A stretch of 64,000 nucleotides of DNA from Roseiarcus sp963717215 (GTDB lineage: Bacteria; Pseudomonadota; Alphaproteobacteria; Rhizobiales; Beijerinckiaceae): positions 248,001-312,000 of the forward strand of contig CAVQVS010000004.1 in NCBI GenBank assembly GCA_963717215.1, given 5' to 3'. Under the pieces are notes generated by a model. It was not told the DNA's origin, did not search any database, and was given only the letters and a program-made list of their open reading frames with translations. A program made the translations under genes and the position numbers. This document shows, piece by piece, positions 8,273-17,400 of this stretch (its first letter is position 1; every line of letters starts with the position of its first letter).

Positions 8273-9031
8273 ATGCCAGCGTTTCAAAATGAAGCAATCC
8301 CCACGGGCGCCTTAGGCGGCGAGCGAACGGCGCCATCTGCGACTTCGTCTCCGGCGCGCCTTATCGGCGTCTCGCCGCCACACGACCGCGAGCGTGCATT
8401 TGCGAAAGCGAAGCGCCGCTCGGGCCGCGTCAGATTGTTGAGGCTCGCGATTCTGATCGGCGGCCTCGGCACGGTCGCCGCGACGGTGGTCGTCGCCTTT
8501 TTCAACCCCTTCGCGACAAAACTCGGCGCGCTGAGTTTCAATGCCCTCTCAGTGGAAGGAACCAAGATCGTGATGGACCGGCCGAAGCTTGCCGGCTTTC
8601 GAGGCGATGGGCAGGCCTATCTTCTGACAGCCGAGCGGGCGCTGCAGGACGTCAAACAGCCAACTATGGTGCAGCTCCGAAAAGTCGACGGTGAAATGGG
8701 CGCGGCCGGTGGGGAGGCGACACATTTGAGCGCGGACGCCGGCGTTTACGATAATTTGGCCGAGCGCATGGAGCTGTCGGGAAATGTGCGGATCAAGAAC
8801 GGTCGCTTTACTGTGCTATTGAGCAGCGCCAGATTCGACTTTAAGTCCGGAGTTTATGGAAGCGACGAGCGAGTCGAAGTCCAGGGAGGCGACGGCACGA
8901 CGATATTCGCCGATCGGGCCTCGGCGCTCAACCACGGCCAGGAGCTGACTTTCGAAGGTCACGTCCGAACGAACATTGTTCCGCAGTCAAACCAAGAGCC
9001 TACGAGTGAAGTAAAAAGGACCAATCCATGA
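8273..9031 (+). CDS. lptC: LPS export periplasmic protein LptC
   Basis: This 252-residue protein is the bitopic inner-membrane component that passes LPS from LptBFG to LptA. A basic N-terminal cytoplasmic segment precedes one transmembrane helix (about residues 58-80). The periplasmic beta-jellyroll region follows, with the typical segments LSADAGVYDNLAERMELSGNV and FDFKSGVYGSDERV. It is longer at the N-terminus than the E. coli protein, as is common in alphaproteobacteria. Its stop overlaps the lptA start (ATGA). Confidence 0.87.
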   Translation: MPAFQNEAIPTGALGGERTAPSATSSPARLIGVSPPHDRERAFAKAKRRSGRVRLLRLAILIGGLGTVAATVVVAFFNPFATKLGALSFNALSVEGTKIVMDRPKLAGFRGDGQAYLLTAERALQDVKQPTMVQLRKVDGEMGAAGGEATHLSADAGVYDNLAERMELSGNVRIKNGRFTVLLSSARFDFKSGVYGSDERVEVQGGDGTTIFADRASALNHGQELTFEGHVRTNIVPQSNQEPTSEVKRTNP

Positions 9032-9672
9032 CGCTGCCGTCGTGCTTTCGCGGATGGCTGACGGCGATAGCAGCGGTTCTGCTGTGCTCGGTCGGCGCCC
9101 GCGCGAGCCACCGAAAAGCCGCCGGCCCCGAACGACTCGGCCGCGATCTTCCCGGGCACAAGTTCGAAAGAGCCGATCTCGATCGACGCTGATAAGCTCG
9201 TCTATTACGACAAGGAACATAAGGCGGTCTATTCCGGCAATGTCGTCGTCATTCAGGGCGATACGAAAATGACGTGTTCGGCCATGAGTGTCTTTCTGGA
9301 TCACGCGCCAACGACGGGCGCCCCGCTCCATCGAAGGGAGCCGCCCCCCAATCCGCGAACGGCCAATCGGGGCCTGCGGACGCGGGCGTCAAACACCTGG
9401 ACGCCGCGGGGCCCGTCACGGTTGTCTCGAAAACCCAGGTCGCCACTGGCGACAGCGGCAGCTACGATAAGGCCGAAGGCAAAGTGCGGCTCATTGGTCA
9501 CGTCACTCTCAGTGACGGGCAGAACGTCACCAAAGGTGACAAGCTGACCTACGACCTCAAGAGCGGCCAGGCGACCGTCGACACCAGCGCGAAGTCTGGG
9601 CGAGTGCACGGACAATTCGTTCCGAAGTCAGGCGCTGACGCCACAAAGCCGGATGCTGCGAAATCCAAATAG
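9028..9672 (+). pseudogene. lptA: LPS transport protein LptA, frameshifted twice as sequenced
   Basis: LptA is the periplasmic bridge protein that carries LPS to the outer membrane. The signal peptide is read in one frame from ATG 9028 (LTAIAAVLLCSVGARA). The N-terminal OstA-like part (EPISIDADKLVYYDKEHKAV, then YSGNVVVIQGDTKMTCSAM) lies in the next frame, from about 9107 to 9307. The C-terminal part (NDGRPAPSKGAAPQ to DAAKSK) returns to the first frame. One extra base near 9104-9106 and one missing (or two extra) near 9308 would restore a protein of about 214 residues. As written, translation stops at 9193. LptA is normally essential, so sequence error is the likely cause. Confidence 0.8.
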
Positions 9673-9723
9673 GAGCTCGTCAGTGGGTATCTTTCGGGCG
9701 TCGGTTGACGTGATCGATCGTAA

Positions 9724-10557
9724 GTGAGCGACGACGCCCTGCGCGAGCACGTGACCGCGCCCTCTCGCTGGCGCAAATGGTTGCGCAGCGAGAGCAAGAG
9801 ATCGGCTCTAGAATTGATGCCCGCGCCTGGCGGCCAGGGCGTTCTCGCCGTGCACCACCTTGGCAAGGGGTACCGCGGTCGAATGGTCGTGCAGGATGTC
9901 AGCCTTTCGGTGCGCCAGGGCGAGGCGGTCGGGTTATTGGGGCCGAATGGGGCCGGCAAGACCACGGTCTTTTACATGATTACTGGCCTGGTAAAACCCG
10001 ACAAGGGCGAAATAGAGCTGGACGGTCATGACGTTACCCGATTGCCGATGTTTCAAAGGGCGCGGCTCGGGATCGGCTATTTGCCGCAGGAGGCTTCTAT
10101 CTTCCGCGGGCTTAACGTCGAGGACAATATTCGCGCAGTGCTCGAGGTCAACGAACCAAACCGTCAGGCGCGCGAGGCGATGCTGGAATTGCTGCTTGAG
10201 GAGTTCGACATCGCGCGCGTGCGGGCGGCGCCCTCAATCTCGCTATCGGGCGGCGAGCGGCGGCGGTGCGAAATAGCCCGCGCGCTTGCGGGCAAACCAT
10301 CTTTCATGCTCCTCGACGAGCCTTTCGCGGGCATTGACCCGATCGCAGTCGGTGACATCCAGGATCTCGTGCGTCATCTCAAGGGCCGAGGGATCGGCGT
10401 TTTGATCACCGATCACAATGTTCGCGAAACCCTCGGACTGATCGATCGCGCGTACATCATTCACAGCGGTCACGTTTTAACTGAGGGTCCGCCGGACGAT
10501 ATCATTGCACACCCGGACGTACGACGCTTTTACTTGGGCGAGGATTTTCGGATGTAG
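9724..10557 (+). CDS. lptB: LPS export ABC transporter ATPase LptB
   Basis: This 277-residue ABC ATPase powers LPS extraction with LptF and LptG. Visible motifs are Walker A GPNGAGKTT, the signature LSGGERRRCEIARAL, Walker B FMLLDEPFAGIDP and the switch His in LITDHNVRETL. A poorly conserved N-terminal extension of about 40 residues precedes the ABC core, common in this class. The GTG at 9724 is the first in-frame start; a later start is possible. rpoN normally follows lptB in Rhizobiales, but here it is 9 kb away. Confidence 0.92.
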   Translation: MSDDALREHVTAPSRWRKWLRSESKRSALELMPAPGGQGVLAVHHLGKGYRGRMVVQDVSLSVRQGEAVGLLGPNGAGKTTVFYMITGLVKPDKGEIELDGHDVTRLPMFQRARLGIGYLPQEASIFRGLNVEDNIRAVLEVNEPNRQAREAMLELLLEEFDIARVRAAPSISLSGGERRRCEIARALAGKPSFMLLDEPFAGIDPIAVGDIQDLVRHLKGRGIGVLITDHNVRETLGLIDRAYIIHSGHVLTEGPPDDIIAHPDVRRFYLGEDFRM

Positions 10558-10590
10558 GGCCGGGCGCGAACAGGTAGACGAGCGCGGCCT

Positions 10591-10911
10591 TTATTCGTCT
10601 TCGCCGAACCGGTTGGAGATCAAAGCCGCGAGCGCCTCCAGCGCCTCATGAGCTTCTGCACCCGACGCCGTTACCGTAATCGTTGATCCGGGGCCCGCGC
10701 CGAGGGTCAGAATGCCCATGATCGAATCGCCTCCGACCGTTTCGCCGCAGCGGGTGACTTTGACGTCGGCGTCAAATCGGTCGACGCACTGCACAAACTT
10801 CGCGGTGGCGCGCGCGTGCAAACCTTTTCGATTCACAATTAGCAATTCGCGCGACAACCCCTCGGAGAGCCCAGGCGGCTGTCCTCCCCCTTCGGAGTCG
10901 GCCTCGGTCAT
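10591..10911 (-). CDS. HPr-family phosphocarrier of the PTS-Ntr type
   Basis: HPr relays phosphate from EI-Ntr to EIIA proteins; it is a regulatory PTS in alphaproteobacteria, which usually lack sugar permeases. The phosphorylated His is in GLHARA (H32) and the HprK target serine is in GGDSIMGIL (S63). A variable N-terminal extension of about 18 residues is present. It overlaps the upstream EIIA gene by four bases and is last in the minus-strand chvI-chvG-hprK-EIIA-HPr set. ahcY, often the next gene in rhizobia, is 7 kb away. Confidence 0.9.
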   Translation of the reverse strand: MTEADSEGGGQPPGLSEGLSRELLIVNRKGLHARATAKFVQCVDRFDADVKVTRCGETVGGDSIMGILTLGAGPGSTITVTASGAEAHEALEALAALISNRFGEDE

Positions 10912-11312
10912 TTCCCCTCAAGCACCTTGCTTGCGATCGTGATGTACTTGCGGCCAGCATCGCGGGCCTCCACCACGGCGTGATCGAGGTCGGCGCTTTC
11001 GCGCATGGTCGCGAGTTTGATCAACATCGGCAGGTTGACGCCGCAGATAACTTCGACGCGTCCTCCGTCCATTACCGAAATCGCGAGATTCGATGGAGTT
11101 CCGCCGAACATGTCGGTCAGAATGACGACACCGCCCCCGTCCTGAACGCGGGCCGCCGCGCTTAGGATATCCGAGCGCCGCTGCTCCATGTCGTCTTCCG
11201 GGCCTATTGTTATCGTCTCGAGCTGTGGCTGGGGCCCGACGACATGCTCTAACGCTGCCCGAAAACCAGTTGCGAGCTGGCCGTGGGTCACAAGGACCAT
11301 TCCGATCATCAA
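10908..11312 (-). CDS. PTS EIIA component, mannose (PtsM) type
   Basis: This 134-residue EIIA-Man-like protein has its phosphoacceptor His in the N-terminal MVLVTHGQLA (H10). The SNLAISVMDGGRVEVICGVNLPML segment is typical of the fold. No EIIB, EIIC or EIID genes are nearby, so it is taken as regulatory, not a sugar transporter part. It receives phosphate from the HPr encoded directly downstream, with which it overlaps by four bases. Confidence 0.87.
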   Translation of the reverse strand: MMIGMVLVTHGQLATGFRAALEHVVGPQPQLETITIGPEDDMEQRRSDILSAAARVQDGGGVVILTDMFGGTPSNLAISVMDGGRVEVICGVNLPMLIKLATMRESADLDHAVVEARDAGRKYITIASKVLEGK

Positions 11313-11348
11313 TTATCCATCAGTCGATCGGCTCGTACTCCGGCGCCA

Positions 11349-11903
11349 TCAGGCCGGCGGCGGAATCTTCGGCCGCCCATTTTTGTGCACTGCGGCGCAA
11401 TGTTCAAGCGAAATTCCCAATCGCGTCGGACTCTCCGCGGCTAATGCAGCCACGCGCTCCTCGATCGCGAGCACCTGATCGCAGACGCTCAAGGTGGAAT
11501 CAAGCGCCAGACGCGGCAGCGTGACCTCACCAACACCAAAACCGTCATCCTCGTTGGGCATCCTCGGCCATCGATGTCCCGGCTCGCAGAGCTCGACGGC
11601 CAGCCGCACGACCGCCACCGGCTCCTGCCGGACGGTGACCAGACCCGCCAATCGGCGCTCGATGACGCCGGCCATATTGGCCGCCCCCCGCGCAATCAGA
11701 TGACCGTGGGCCTCTCTGACGAAAATGCGGTCGTCTCCGATCAACGCGCCAAACGCGCCCGTGACCCTCGCACGCGCCAGAAGCGCCAAAGCGAGCGCGC
11801 TTTTACCCGAGCCCGATGGTCCGAGAATCAAAACGCCGCTCTCGCCGTGGATCACAGCCGTCGCATGGAGGCTTGTCTCTCTGGTCAAAGCGGCGCCAGT
11901 CAT
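11349..11903 (-). CDS. hprK: HPr kinase/phosphorylase, short alphaproteobacterial form
   Basis: HprK phosphorylates or dephosphorylates the regulatory serine of HPr. This 184-residue version has only the catalytic C-terminal domain, which is usual in alphaproteobacteria. The P-loop GPSGSGKSA is at residues 28-35, followed by LIGDDRIFV, where the catalytic Asp lies, and RGAANMAGVIERR. It overlaps chvG by four bases, linking the PTS to the ChvG/ChvI system at the operon level. Confidence 0.88.
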   Translation of the reverse strand: MTGAALTRETSLHATAVIHGESGVLILGPSGSGKSALALALLARARVTGAFGALIGDDRIFVREAHGHLIARGAANMAGVIERRLAGLVTVRQEPVAVVRLAVELCEPGHRWPRMPNEDDGFGVGEVTLPRLALDSTLSVCDQVLAIEERVAALAAESPTRLGISLEHCAAVHKNGRPKIPPPA

Positions 11904-13753
11904 GCCGAGAACGCGGGGAGTTCGACAACAAATCGGGCCCCCGCGCCGTGCCGCGTTATTTCGTCCCCATCCTCGCGGTCCGGCGATCCCACGCGAACGT
12001 CAGCCAATTCGGCCGGCCGGTTGCAGGCCCAAATGCGACCGCCATGGGCTTCAACAATTTGGCGGGAAATCGACAGACCCAAACCTGAATTCTGACCAAA
12101 TCCCTGGCTTGGCCGGTCCGTATAAAATCGCTCAAAAATGCGCTCTAGCGCGTGCGGCGGGACGCCAGGCCCGTCATCGTCGACAGTGATGACAACGTAA
12201 TCGCAGGATTGCTTGTCCTCCGGCTCTTTGCGAGCAGACGTACGTTCAAGCGCCACGCGTACGGCGCCGCCGGGTTCGGAAAATGAGCAGGCGTTCTCTA
12301 TGAGATTGGTGACAACCTGGGCGAGACGGGAATCATGCCCTAGGACAAAATAGTCGCCGTTCGCGTTTTTGCCCCGTCTGATTGGGATGGACAATTCGAC
12401 GCGGGTGCCGCCGCGCGAAGAATCCTCCGTCATCGAGGCGACGGCGCGCAGAAGAGCAGCGACATCGACAGGGCCCGCTTCGCCTCGCGTCAACTCCGCA
12501 TCGAGACGGGAGGCGTCGGAGATGTCGCTGATCAACCGATCGAGCCGCCGCACGTCATGTTGCATGATGGCGATAAGCCGATCACGCGAATGATCGGCAT
12601 TCACTTTCGGCAGCGTTTCGAGCGCGCTGCGCAGGGAGGTCAACGGATTCTTGAGTTCATGCGCGACATCGGCGGCGAAGCTTTCGATTGCGTCCAGACG
12701 ATTGTAGAGCGCCTGCGTCATATCGCGCAGCGCGCGAGACAGGTGACCGATCTCGTCCGATCGCGCGGTGAAATCGGGAATTTGCTGTCGCGACCGGATT
12801 CCACGCCTCACGCGTTCGGCCGCGTCGGCGAGCCGCCGGACAGGTTCTGCGATTGTGTTGGCGAGGGATAGGGACAGAACCAACATCACGATAGCGAGAA
12901 CCAAAAAGAAGCGCAGTTGAGCTAAACGCGCTGAGGTGATCACACGGTCAATGTCACCGCCCTGGGTGGAAAGCAGGAGCACCCCCCGGGTCGCCATCAT
13001 GTGCTGGATCGGCACTCCGACCGAGACGATCGTTTCACCCATGTGGTTGATGCGCACCAGAGATTGCGTTTTGCCCCGCAGCGCGCCGGCGACTTCCGGC
13101 ATGGTCTGGCCATTGGTCGCCCATGGGTCTTCGGCCCGAGGCGCGGTCGAGGTCAGAAACAAACTCCGCAGGCGGGCGACGATCCGGTCCGCGAATCCGC
13201 GCCGCTCCGAAGCATCCGGCAGATCCGAGTGCTCGACCGCGCCGCGGGCCGAAAACGATCGCGAATCGAGCAGAAGCCGACCGTCGCTGTCGTAAATGCG
13301 CGCCCGCGTACGGGTCGGAGTGACGAGCCGATGCAGAAATGGCCCAACGAGAGCGGGGTTGATGGAGAACTGCGTCGCGTCCTCATCGCTTGGAGACGGC
13401 GCTACGCTTTCGCCCGGCGCCAATTGCAACAGCTTGTCGGGATCGATCGTGATCGAATCCGTGTCACCCGTCGCGGAAGCAGAGATTGCGGCGGCGATGA
13501 TGTCGGCCTGAATGGTGAGGCTCTGCACCCGCGCCTCGATCAGATCGGCGCGAAACTGGTCGAGGAGCAGAAACCCGACCACGAGCACGACCAGGCCGCC
13601 CAAATTGAGGACGACGATGCGCCGGGTGAGCGACGACGAAAACCGCGCGGTAAGAAACCGCCAAGCGACGCGCGCGCGCACGCGCAGCCAACGAAGTCTT
13701 CCTCGAGCCGCGTGAGCCGAAAGGGGATGTTGAACCTGCGTTTCGGCGCTCAT
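11900..13753 (-). CDS. chvG: Sensor histidine kinase ChvG (ExoS)
   Basis: This 617-residue membrane kinase pairs with ChvI to control envelope, acid and exopolysaccharide responses in Rhizobiales. There is a basic N-terminus, a transmembrane helix near residues 46-66, a periplasmic sensor region, a second helix near 285-305, and a HAMP segment. The dimerisation/phosphorylation helix holds AADVAHELKNPLTSL (His near 360), and an ATPase domain follows with DDGPGVPPHALERIFERFY and GLGLSISRQI. It follows chvI closely on the minus strand and overlaps hprK. Confidence 0.92.
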   Translation of the reverse strand: MSAETQVQHPLSAHAARGRLRWLRVRARVAWRFLTARFSSSLTRRIVVLNLGGLVVLVVGFLLLDQFRADLIEARVQSLTIQADIIAAAISASATGDTDSITIDPDKLLQLAPGESVAPSPSDEDATQFSINPALVGPFLHRLVTPTRTRARIYDSDGRLLLDSRSFSARGAVEHSDLPDASERRGFADRIVARLRSLFLTSTAPRAEDPWATNGQTMPEVAGALRGKTQSLVRINHMGETIVSVGVPIQHMMATRGVLLLSTQGGDIDRVITSARLAQLRFFLVLAIVMLVLSLSLANTIAEPVRRLADAAERVRRGIRSRQQIPDFTARSDEIGHLSRALRDMTQALYNRLDAIESFAADVAHELKNPLTSLRSALETLPKVNADHSRDRLIAIMQHDVRRLDRLISDISDASRLDAELTRGEAGPVDVAALLRAVASMTEDSSRGGTRVELSIPIRRGKNANGDYFVLGHDSRLAQVVTNLIENACSFSEPGGAVRVALERTSARKEPEDKQSCDYVVITVDDDGPGVPPHALERIFERFYTDRPSQGFGQNSGLGLSISRQIVEAHGGRIWACNRPAELADVRVGSPDREDGDEITRHGAGARFVVELPAFSA

Positions 13754-13772
13754 TGATCTCCGGCCGAGCCGC

Positions 13773-14471
13773 TTACCCTTCCTTGAATCGGTAGCCGACG
13801 CCGTAGAGCGTCTCGATCATTTCAAAATCCGGCTCGACCACCTTGAACTTCTTGCGCAACCGCTTGATGTGGCTGTCGATGGTGCGATCGTCGACATAGA
13901 CCTGATCGTCGTAAGCCGCATCCATCAAGGCATTGCGGCTTTTGACGACACCCGGCCTGGTCGCCAGCGCCTGAAGAATCAGAAACTCCGTGACCGTCAG
14001 GGTCACCGCAGTGTTATCCCAGGTGCAGGTATGACGCTCGGGATCCATCTTCAATCGGCCGCGCTCGAGAATCTTGGCCTCGGTTTCCTTTTGCGTGGCC
14101 GCGTCCTTGGGATTGGATCGGCGGAGGATCGCCTTCACCCGCTCAACCAGCAGGCGCTGGGAGAAAGGCTTGCGGATGAAATCGTCGGCGCCCATCTTCA
14201 GGCCGAACAACTCATCGATCTCCTCGTCCTTCGACGTCAGGAAAATCACCGGCAGGTCCGACTTTTGCCGCAATCGCCGGAGGAGCTCCATGCCGTCCAT
14301 GCGGGGCATCTTGATGTCGAAAATGGCGAGATCGGGCGGATTGGCCTTCACGCCATCGAGCGCACTGGCGCCGTCCGTATAGGTCTGCACCCGATACCCC
14401 TCCGCCTCGAGCGACAGCGAGACGGAAGTCAGGATGTTTCGGTCGTCATCGACCAGCGCGATTGTGGGCAT
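13773..14471 (-). CDS. chvI: Response regulator ChvI, OmpR/PhoB family
   Basis: This is a 232-residue two-domain regulator. The receiver has acidic residues in VDDDRN, the phosphorylated Asp in AIFDIKMPRMDGMELL and the Lys in IRKPFSQ. The C-terminal winged-helix DNA-binding domain includes TVTEFLILQALATRPGVV and DDRTIDSHIKRLRKKF. The open frame begins at 14630, but ATG at 14471 (MPTIALVDDDRN) has a GGAG site and the usual length. It is the first gene of the chvI-chvG-hprK-EIIA-HPr run. Confidence 0.94.
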   Translation of the reverse strand: MPTIALVDDDRNILTSVSLSLEAEGYRVQTYTDGASALDGVKANPPDLAIFDIKMPRMDGMELLRRLRQKSDLPVIFLTSKDEEIDELFGLKMGADDFIRKPFSQRLLVERVKAILRRSNPKDAATQKETEAKILERGRLKMDPERHTCTWDNTAVTLTVTEFLILQALATRPGVVKSRNALMDAAYDDQVYVDDRTIDSHIKRLRKKFKVVEPDFEMIETLYGVGYRFKEG

Positions 14472-14738
14472 GAAGCTCCCGTCTTGATTTGCTGAGGCCT
14501 CTAGGGCTGGCTGGCTCAAAGTGGAGACCATTGATCGATCGAATGTGTTCCGAGAAGGGCAATCCTTCCCTTCGGCCGATCCCACATGGGACGTGCAAAC
14601 GAATTGTGCAAGATTACCATGACGTTGCACCCGTTGGCCAGCGATCGGAACGGGGTGTGACCTTAAGTTCGAGCCGCACTTGACCGCGCGACCGTGCCCG
14701 GTGTCTCACTCCAATCCATCCGAAGCGTCAAGGCCGCC

Positions 14739-15464
14739 ATGGCGAACGCCCCCGCAGACCCCAAACAAGCGCATGCCGCGGCCATCGCCGACGTCAAGCG
14801 GCTGATGCGGCTCGCCCGCACGGGCGCATTGGCGACTCTCGAGGCGAACGGCGGCGCGCCCCTCACCACGCTCCTTGGCGTCGCCAGCGATTTCGACGGC
14901 GCGCCCCTGTTCCTCATGTCGACGCTGTCGCGTCATACGCGCAACCTCGCGGGCGACCCGCGTGCGTCGCTGCTACTGACCGGACCGCATGAGCGCGGCG
15001 ACCCGCTGAACCATCCGCGCGTAACTTTAAGCGGGCACGTCGAACGATGCGCCGCGCAGCGGGCTAAGGTCCGGTATTTACAGCGCAATCCCAAAGCCGG
15101 CCTCTATGCCGGCTTTGCCGATTTCGGCGCTTTCCGCCTCCGGATCGAGGACGTGCATTTCAATGGCGGCTTCGGCCGCGCGGCCCCGCTCGCCGCGGCC
15201 GAGGTCCTCGCCTCGCGCGAAGGCGAGGCGGCGTTGGGCGAGGCGGAGGACAGGCTTCTCGCGGAAGCGAACGCGCTTGGCGCGCCCACGCTCGCGCGCC
15301 TTGCGGGGCGGCTGGCTCGGCCGGTTTGGCGTGCGATCGGGCTCGACGGCGAGGGGCTCGATCTCCGGGCAGGCGCCCGCGCCGCCCGCATCCAGTTCTC
15401 CGCGCCCGCACAGGATTCGCAGCAATGGCGAGCGCGTCTCGAACACATGCTTGCGGCCGGTTAG
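14739..15464 (+). CDS. HugZ/pyridoxamine-oxidase-like FMN-binding split-barrel protein
   Basis: This protein of about 241 residues has an N-terminal FMN-binding split-barrel (LARTGALATLEANGGAPLTTLLGVASD, LFLMSTLSRHTRNLAGDPRASLLL) and a C-terminal region like that of haem-utilisation HugZ proteins (GFADFGAFRLRIEDVHFNGGFGRA). It may be a haem oxygenase or a flavin-dependent oxidase. The ATG at 14739 is preferred; a GTG at 14694 is in frame. It is divergent from chvI and has no iron-related neighbours. Confidence 0.72.
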   Translation: MANAPADPKQAHAAAIADVKRLMRLARTGALATLEANGGAPLTTLLGVASDFDGAPLFLMSTLSRHTRNLAGDPRASLLLTGPHERGDPLNHPRVTLSGHVERCAAQRAKVRYLQRNPKAGLYAGFADFGAFRLRIEDVHFNGGFGRAAPLAAAEVLASREGEAALGEAEDRLLAEANALGAPTLARLAGRLARPVWRAIGLDGEGLDLRAGARAARIQFSAPAQDSQQWRARLEHMLAAG

Positions 15465-15870
15465 CCCGCCGGCCGCAGCGACGCGTCGCGGTCTGAGCGA
15501 AACGCTCGTAAACGCGCTTAAATGTGAAGGAATGAAGGGAAGGAAAGGAAAATTACTTTCATTTCCTTTGGTCGCCCGGTTGAGGAGCCGACATTTCGGA
15601 CCCAAGCCTGCCGCGGCACAAGCTCGGGGAAGCCATATTTCGTCGGTGGAACCTCCAGGGCGGACACAAAGCAGCCGCAGTCAAGCGGCGAGCGTTCTTT
15701 GCGCGACGCGCACGAGCCTCAATCCAATTCGATTGATCGCCGTCGGCTGCGCGAATCCCTTCTGCAAATCGTCGCTTTGTGACCCGGATCACGGCGCGGC
15801 CACAAAGACCTTGATCGGTTGAGAACCAACGTCTTTCGCGCTAATTTCCCTCGCGGAGCGGGACATCGAG
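15465..15870. other. Intergenic region upstream of the TIR-Sel1 gene
   Basis: 406 bases without a gene. It contains a purine-rich tract at about 15525-15555, and the inverted repeat AAAGGAAA (near 15544-15551) with TTTCCTTT ten bases later, which could be a weak terminator for the preceding gene. No clear promoter for the TIR gene is seen. Confidence 0.4.
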
Positions 15871-17073
15871 ATGTCGGGCGGCGTCTTCATTTGTTATCGG
15901 CGCGAAGAGACTGCGTTCGCCGCGCGCGCAATTTACGATCGGGTCGCGCAAAAGGTGGGGCGCGAGAACGTCTTTCTCGATGTCGACAATATCGAACTTG
16001 GCGTTGACTGGTTCGACGCCTTGAACGAACGAGTCGCCGCTTGTGACGCGCTTGTCGCCGTCATCGGAAGGAATTGGGTTGTCGCCGATAAGGACAATCG
16101 GCGGCGCATCGACGATCCCGATGATTTTGTTCGCATCGAGATCGAGGCTGCCCTCAAGCGCGGGGTTCGACTGATCCCTGTCCTCGTCGACGGCGCCCTG
16201 ATGCCGAAGACCGGAGATTTGCCAGACAGCTTGAGAGGCCTCGCCCGCCGGCAGAATATCGAAATTTCCCATACCCGCTTCGAAACGGACGTCGATAAGC
16301 TCACCCGCGCGCTTGTTTCGATCCTGGAGTCTGTTCGTTCGCGCCAAACGGATAAAATCGGAGGCGCGTTGCAGGCGCAGCAAAAATCAGCGGGGTCGAA
16401 CAACGTTGAGCCGGCGCTTACATCAACGGAGACTGAGGAGACGCGCCGCCATCGGGTCGCGGCCGACCGGGGAGATGCTAACGGACAGGTCAACCTTGGC
16501 TGGTTATATGAACAGGGGAGCGGCGGCCTGCCACAGGAAGATCGCGAGGCGGCGCGCCTCTACAAGCTCGCCGCCGCCCAGGGAAACGCGGGGGCCCAAG
16601 CCAATCTTGGGGCCTTCTACGGGCTAGGACGTGGCGGCCTTCCAAAGGACGAGCGCGAGGCCGCCCGCCTCTACAAGCTCGCCGCCGACCAGGGAAACGC
16701 AGGGGGCCAAGCCAATCTCGCGACCCTTTATAGGGACGGGCTTGGCGGCCTGCCAAAGGACGAGCGCGAGGCGGCGCGCCTTTACAGGCTCGCTGCCAAC
16801 CAGGGAAACGCCTGGGCCCAGGTCAATCTCGGATTATTTTACGAGAAAGGGCTTGGCGGTCTGCGAAAGGACCATCGTCAGGCCGCGCGCCGCTACAGGC
16901 TTGCCGCCGGCCAAGGAAACGCTCTGGGCCAAGCCTATCTTGGAGACTTCTACGAATTTGCGCGCGGCGGCCTGGCGACAGATGTCGTTGAGGCCAAGAG
17001 ATTATACCGTCTTGCCGCTGCGCAGGGAAACGACTGGGCGCAAAAAGCGCTAAAGCGGCTCGAAGAAAATTGA
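15871..17073 (+). CDS. TIR domain protein with Sel1 repeats
   Basis: This 400-residue protein joins an N-terminal TIR domain (residues 1-155) to Sel1-like helical repeats (201-400). TIR marks are VFICYRREE at 5-13, the DVDNIELGVDW loop, and a Glu in DDFVRIEIEAAL (E90 or E92) at the place of the NADase catalytic Glu; LIPVLVDG follows. The linker is polar. Five repeats of 37 residues, each near GNA-x-x-Q-x-NL and GGLPKDEREAARLYKLAA, form a protein-binding solenoid. TIR domains in bacteria often act in NAD-dependent immunity or as effectors. No partner is evident, so the role is open. Confidence 0.8.
   Translation: MSGGVFICYRREETAFAARAIYDRVAQKVGRENVFLDVDNIELGVDWFDALNERVAACDALVAVIGRNWVVADKDNRRRIDDPDDFVRIEIEAALKRGVRLIPVLVDGALMPKTGDLPDSLRGLARRQNIEISHTRFETDVDKLTRALVSILESVRSRQTDKIGGALQAQQKSAGSNNVEPALTSTETEETRRHRVAADRGDANGQVNLGWLYEQGSGGLPQEDREAARLYKLAAAQGNAGAQANLGAFYGLGRGGLPKDEREAARLYKLAADQGNAGGQANLATLYRDGLGGLPKDEREAARLYRLAANQGNAWAQVNLGLFYEKGLGGLRKDHRQAARRYRLAAGQGNALGQAYLGDFYEFARGGLATDVVEAKRLYRLAAAQGNDWAQKALKRLEEN
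16471..17073 (+). repeat. Tandem 111-bp coding repeats (Sel1 units)
   Basis: Units begin at 16471 and recur about every 111 bases to 17026. DNA similarity between neighbouring units is very high, with blocks such as GGCGGCCTGCCAAAGGACG recurring. This suggests recent duplication or gene conversion and possible copy-number variation between strains. Confidence 0.75.
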
Positions 17074-17187
17074 CCTCGGGAAACGTCCTCTCAACACCGG
17101 ATTGAGCGCCCTCGCGCGATGAAGCACGTTGTTCTGCAACCTTATGACGTCCAGCGAATTTAGCGGTTAACTTTCTCGGAGGACAGC

Positions 17188-17400
17188 ATGGCCAAGGCGT
17201 TGAAGACCGGCGAGCGCGTTGCTTGGCAATCGAGTTGTGGTGGAAGCGTCGGCCGTGTCGAACGCAAGCTGACCTCGCCGGCCAAGATCAAGGGGCACGA
17301 GGTCGCGGCATCGCCTGACAATCCCGAATTTCTGGTCCGGTCGGACAAGTCGGGCAAGATCGCGGCTCATAAGCCTGCGGCATTGAGGAGGGTCAAATGA
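17188..17400 (+). CDS. DUF2945 (HVA/TUDOR-like) small protein
   Basis: This 70-residue basic protein matches the DUF2945 pattern: GERVAWQSSCGGSVGRVERKLT, then a GHEVAASPDNPEFLVRSDKSGKIAAHKP region. Such proteins fold as a small SH3/TUDOR-like barrel and are common in Rhizobiales genomes; the function is unknown. The stop overlaps the start of the next gene (ATGA), implying co-translation. A GGAGGA ribosome site lies just upstream of ATG 17188. Confidence 0.75.
   Translation: MAKALKTGERVAWQSSCGGSVGRVERKLTSPAKIKGHEVAASPDNPEFLVRSDKSGKIAAHKPAALRRVK

Noticed and set aside
16471..17073. CRISPR-like regular repeats
   Set aside because: The 111-bp periodicity is coding Sel1 repeats inside an open frame, with no unique spacers.
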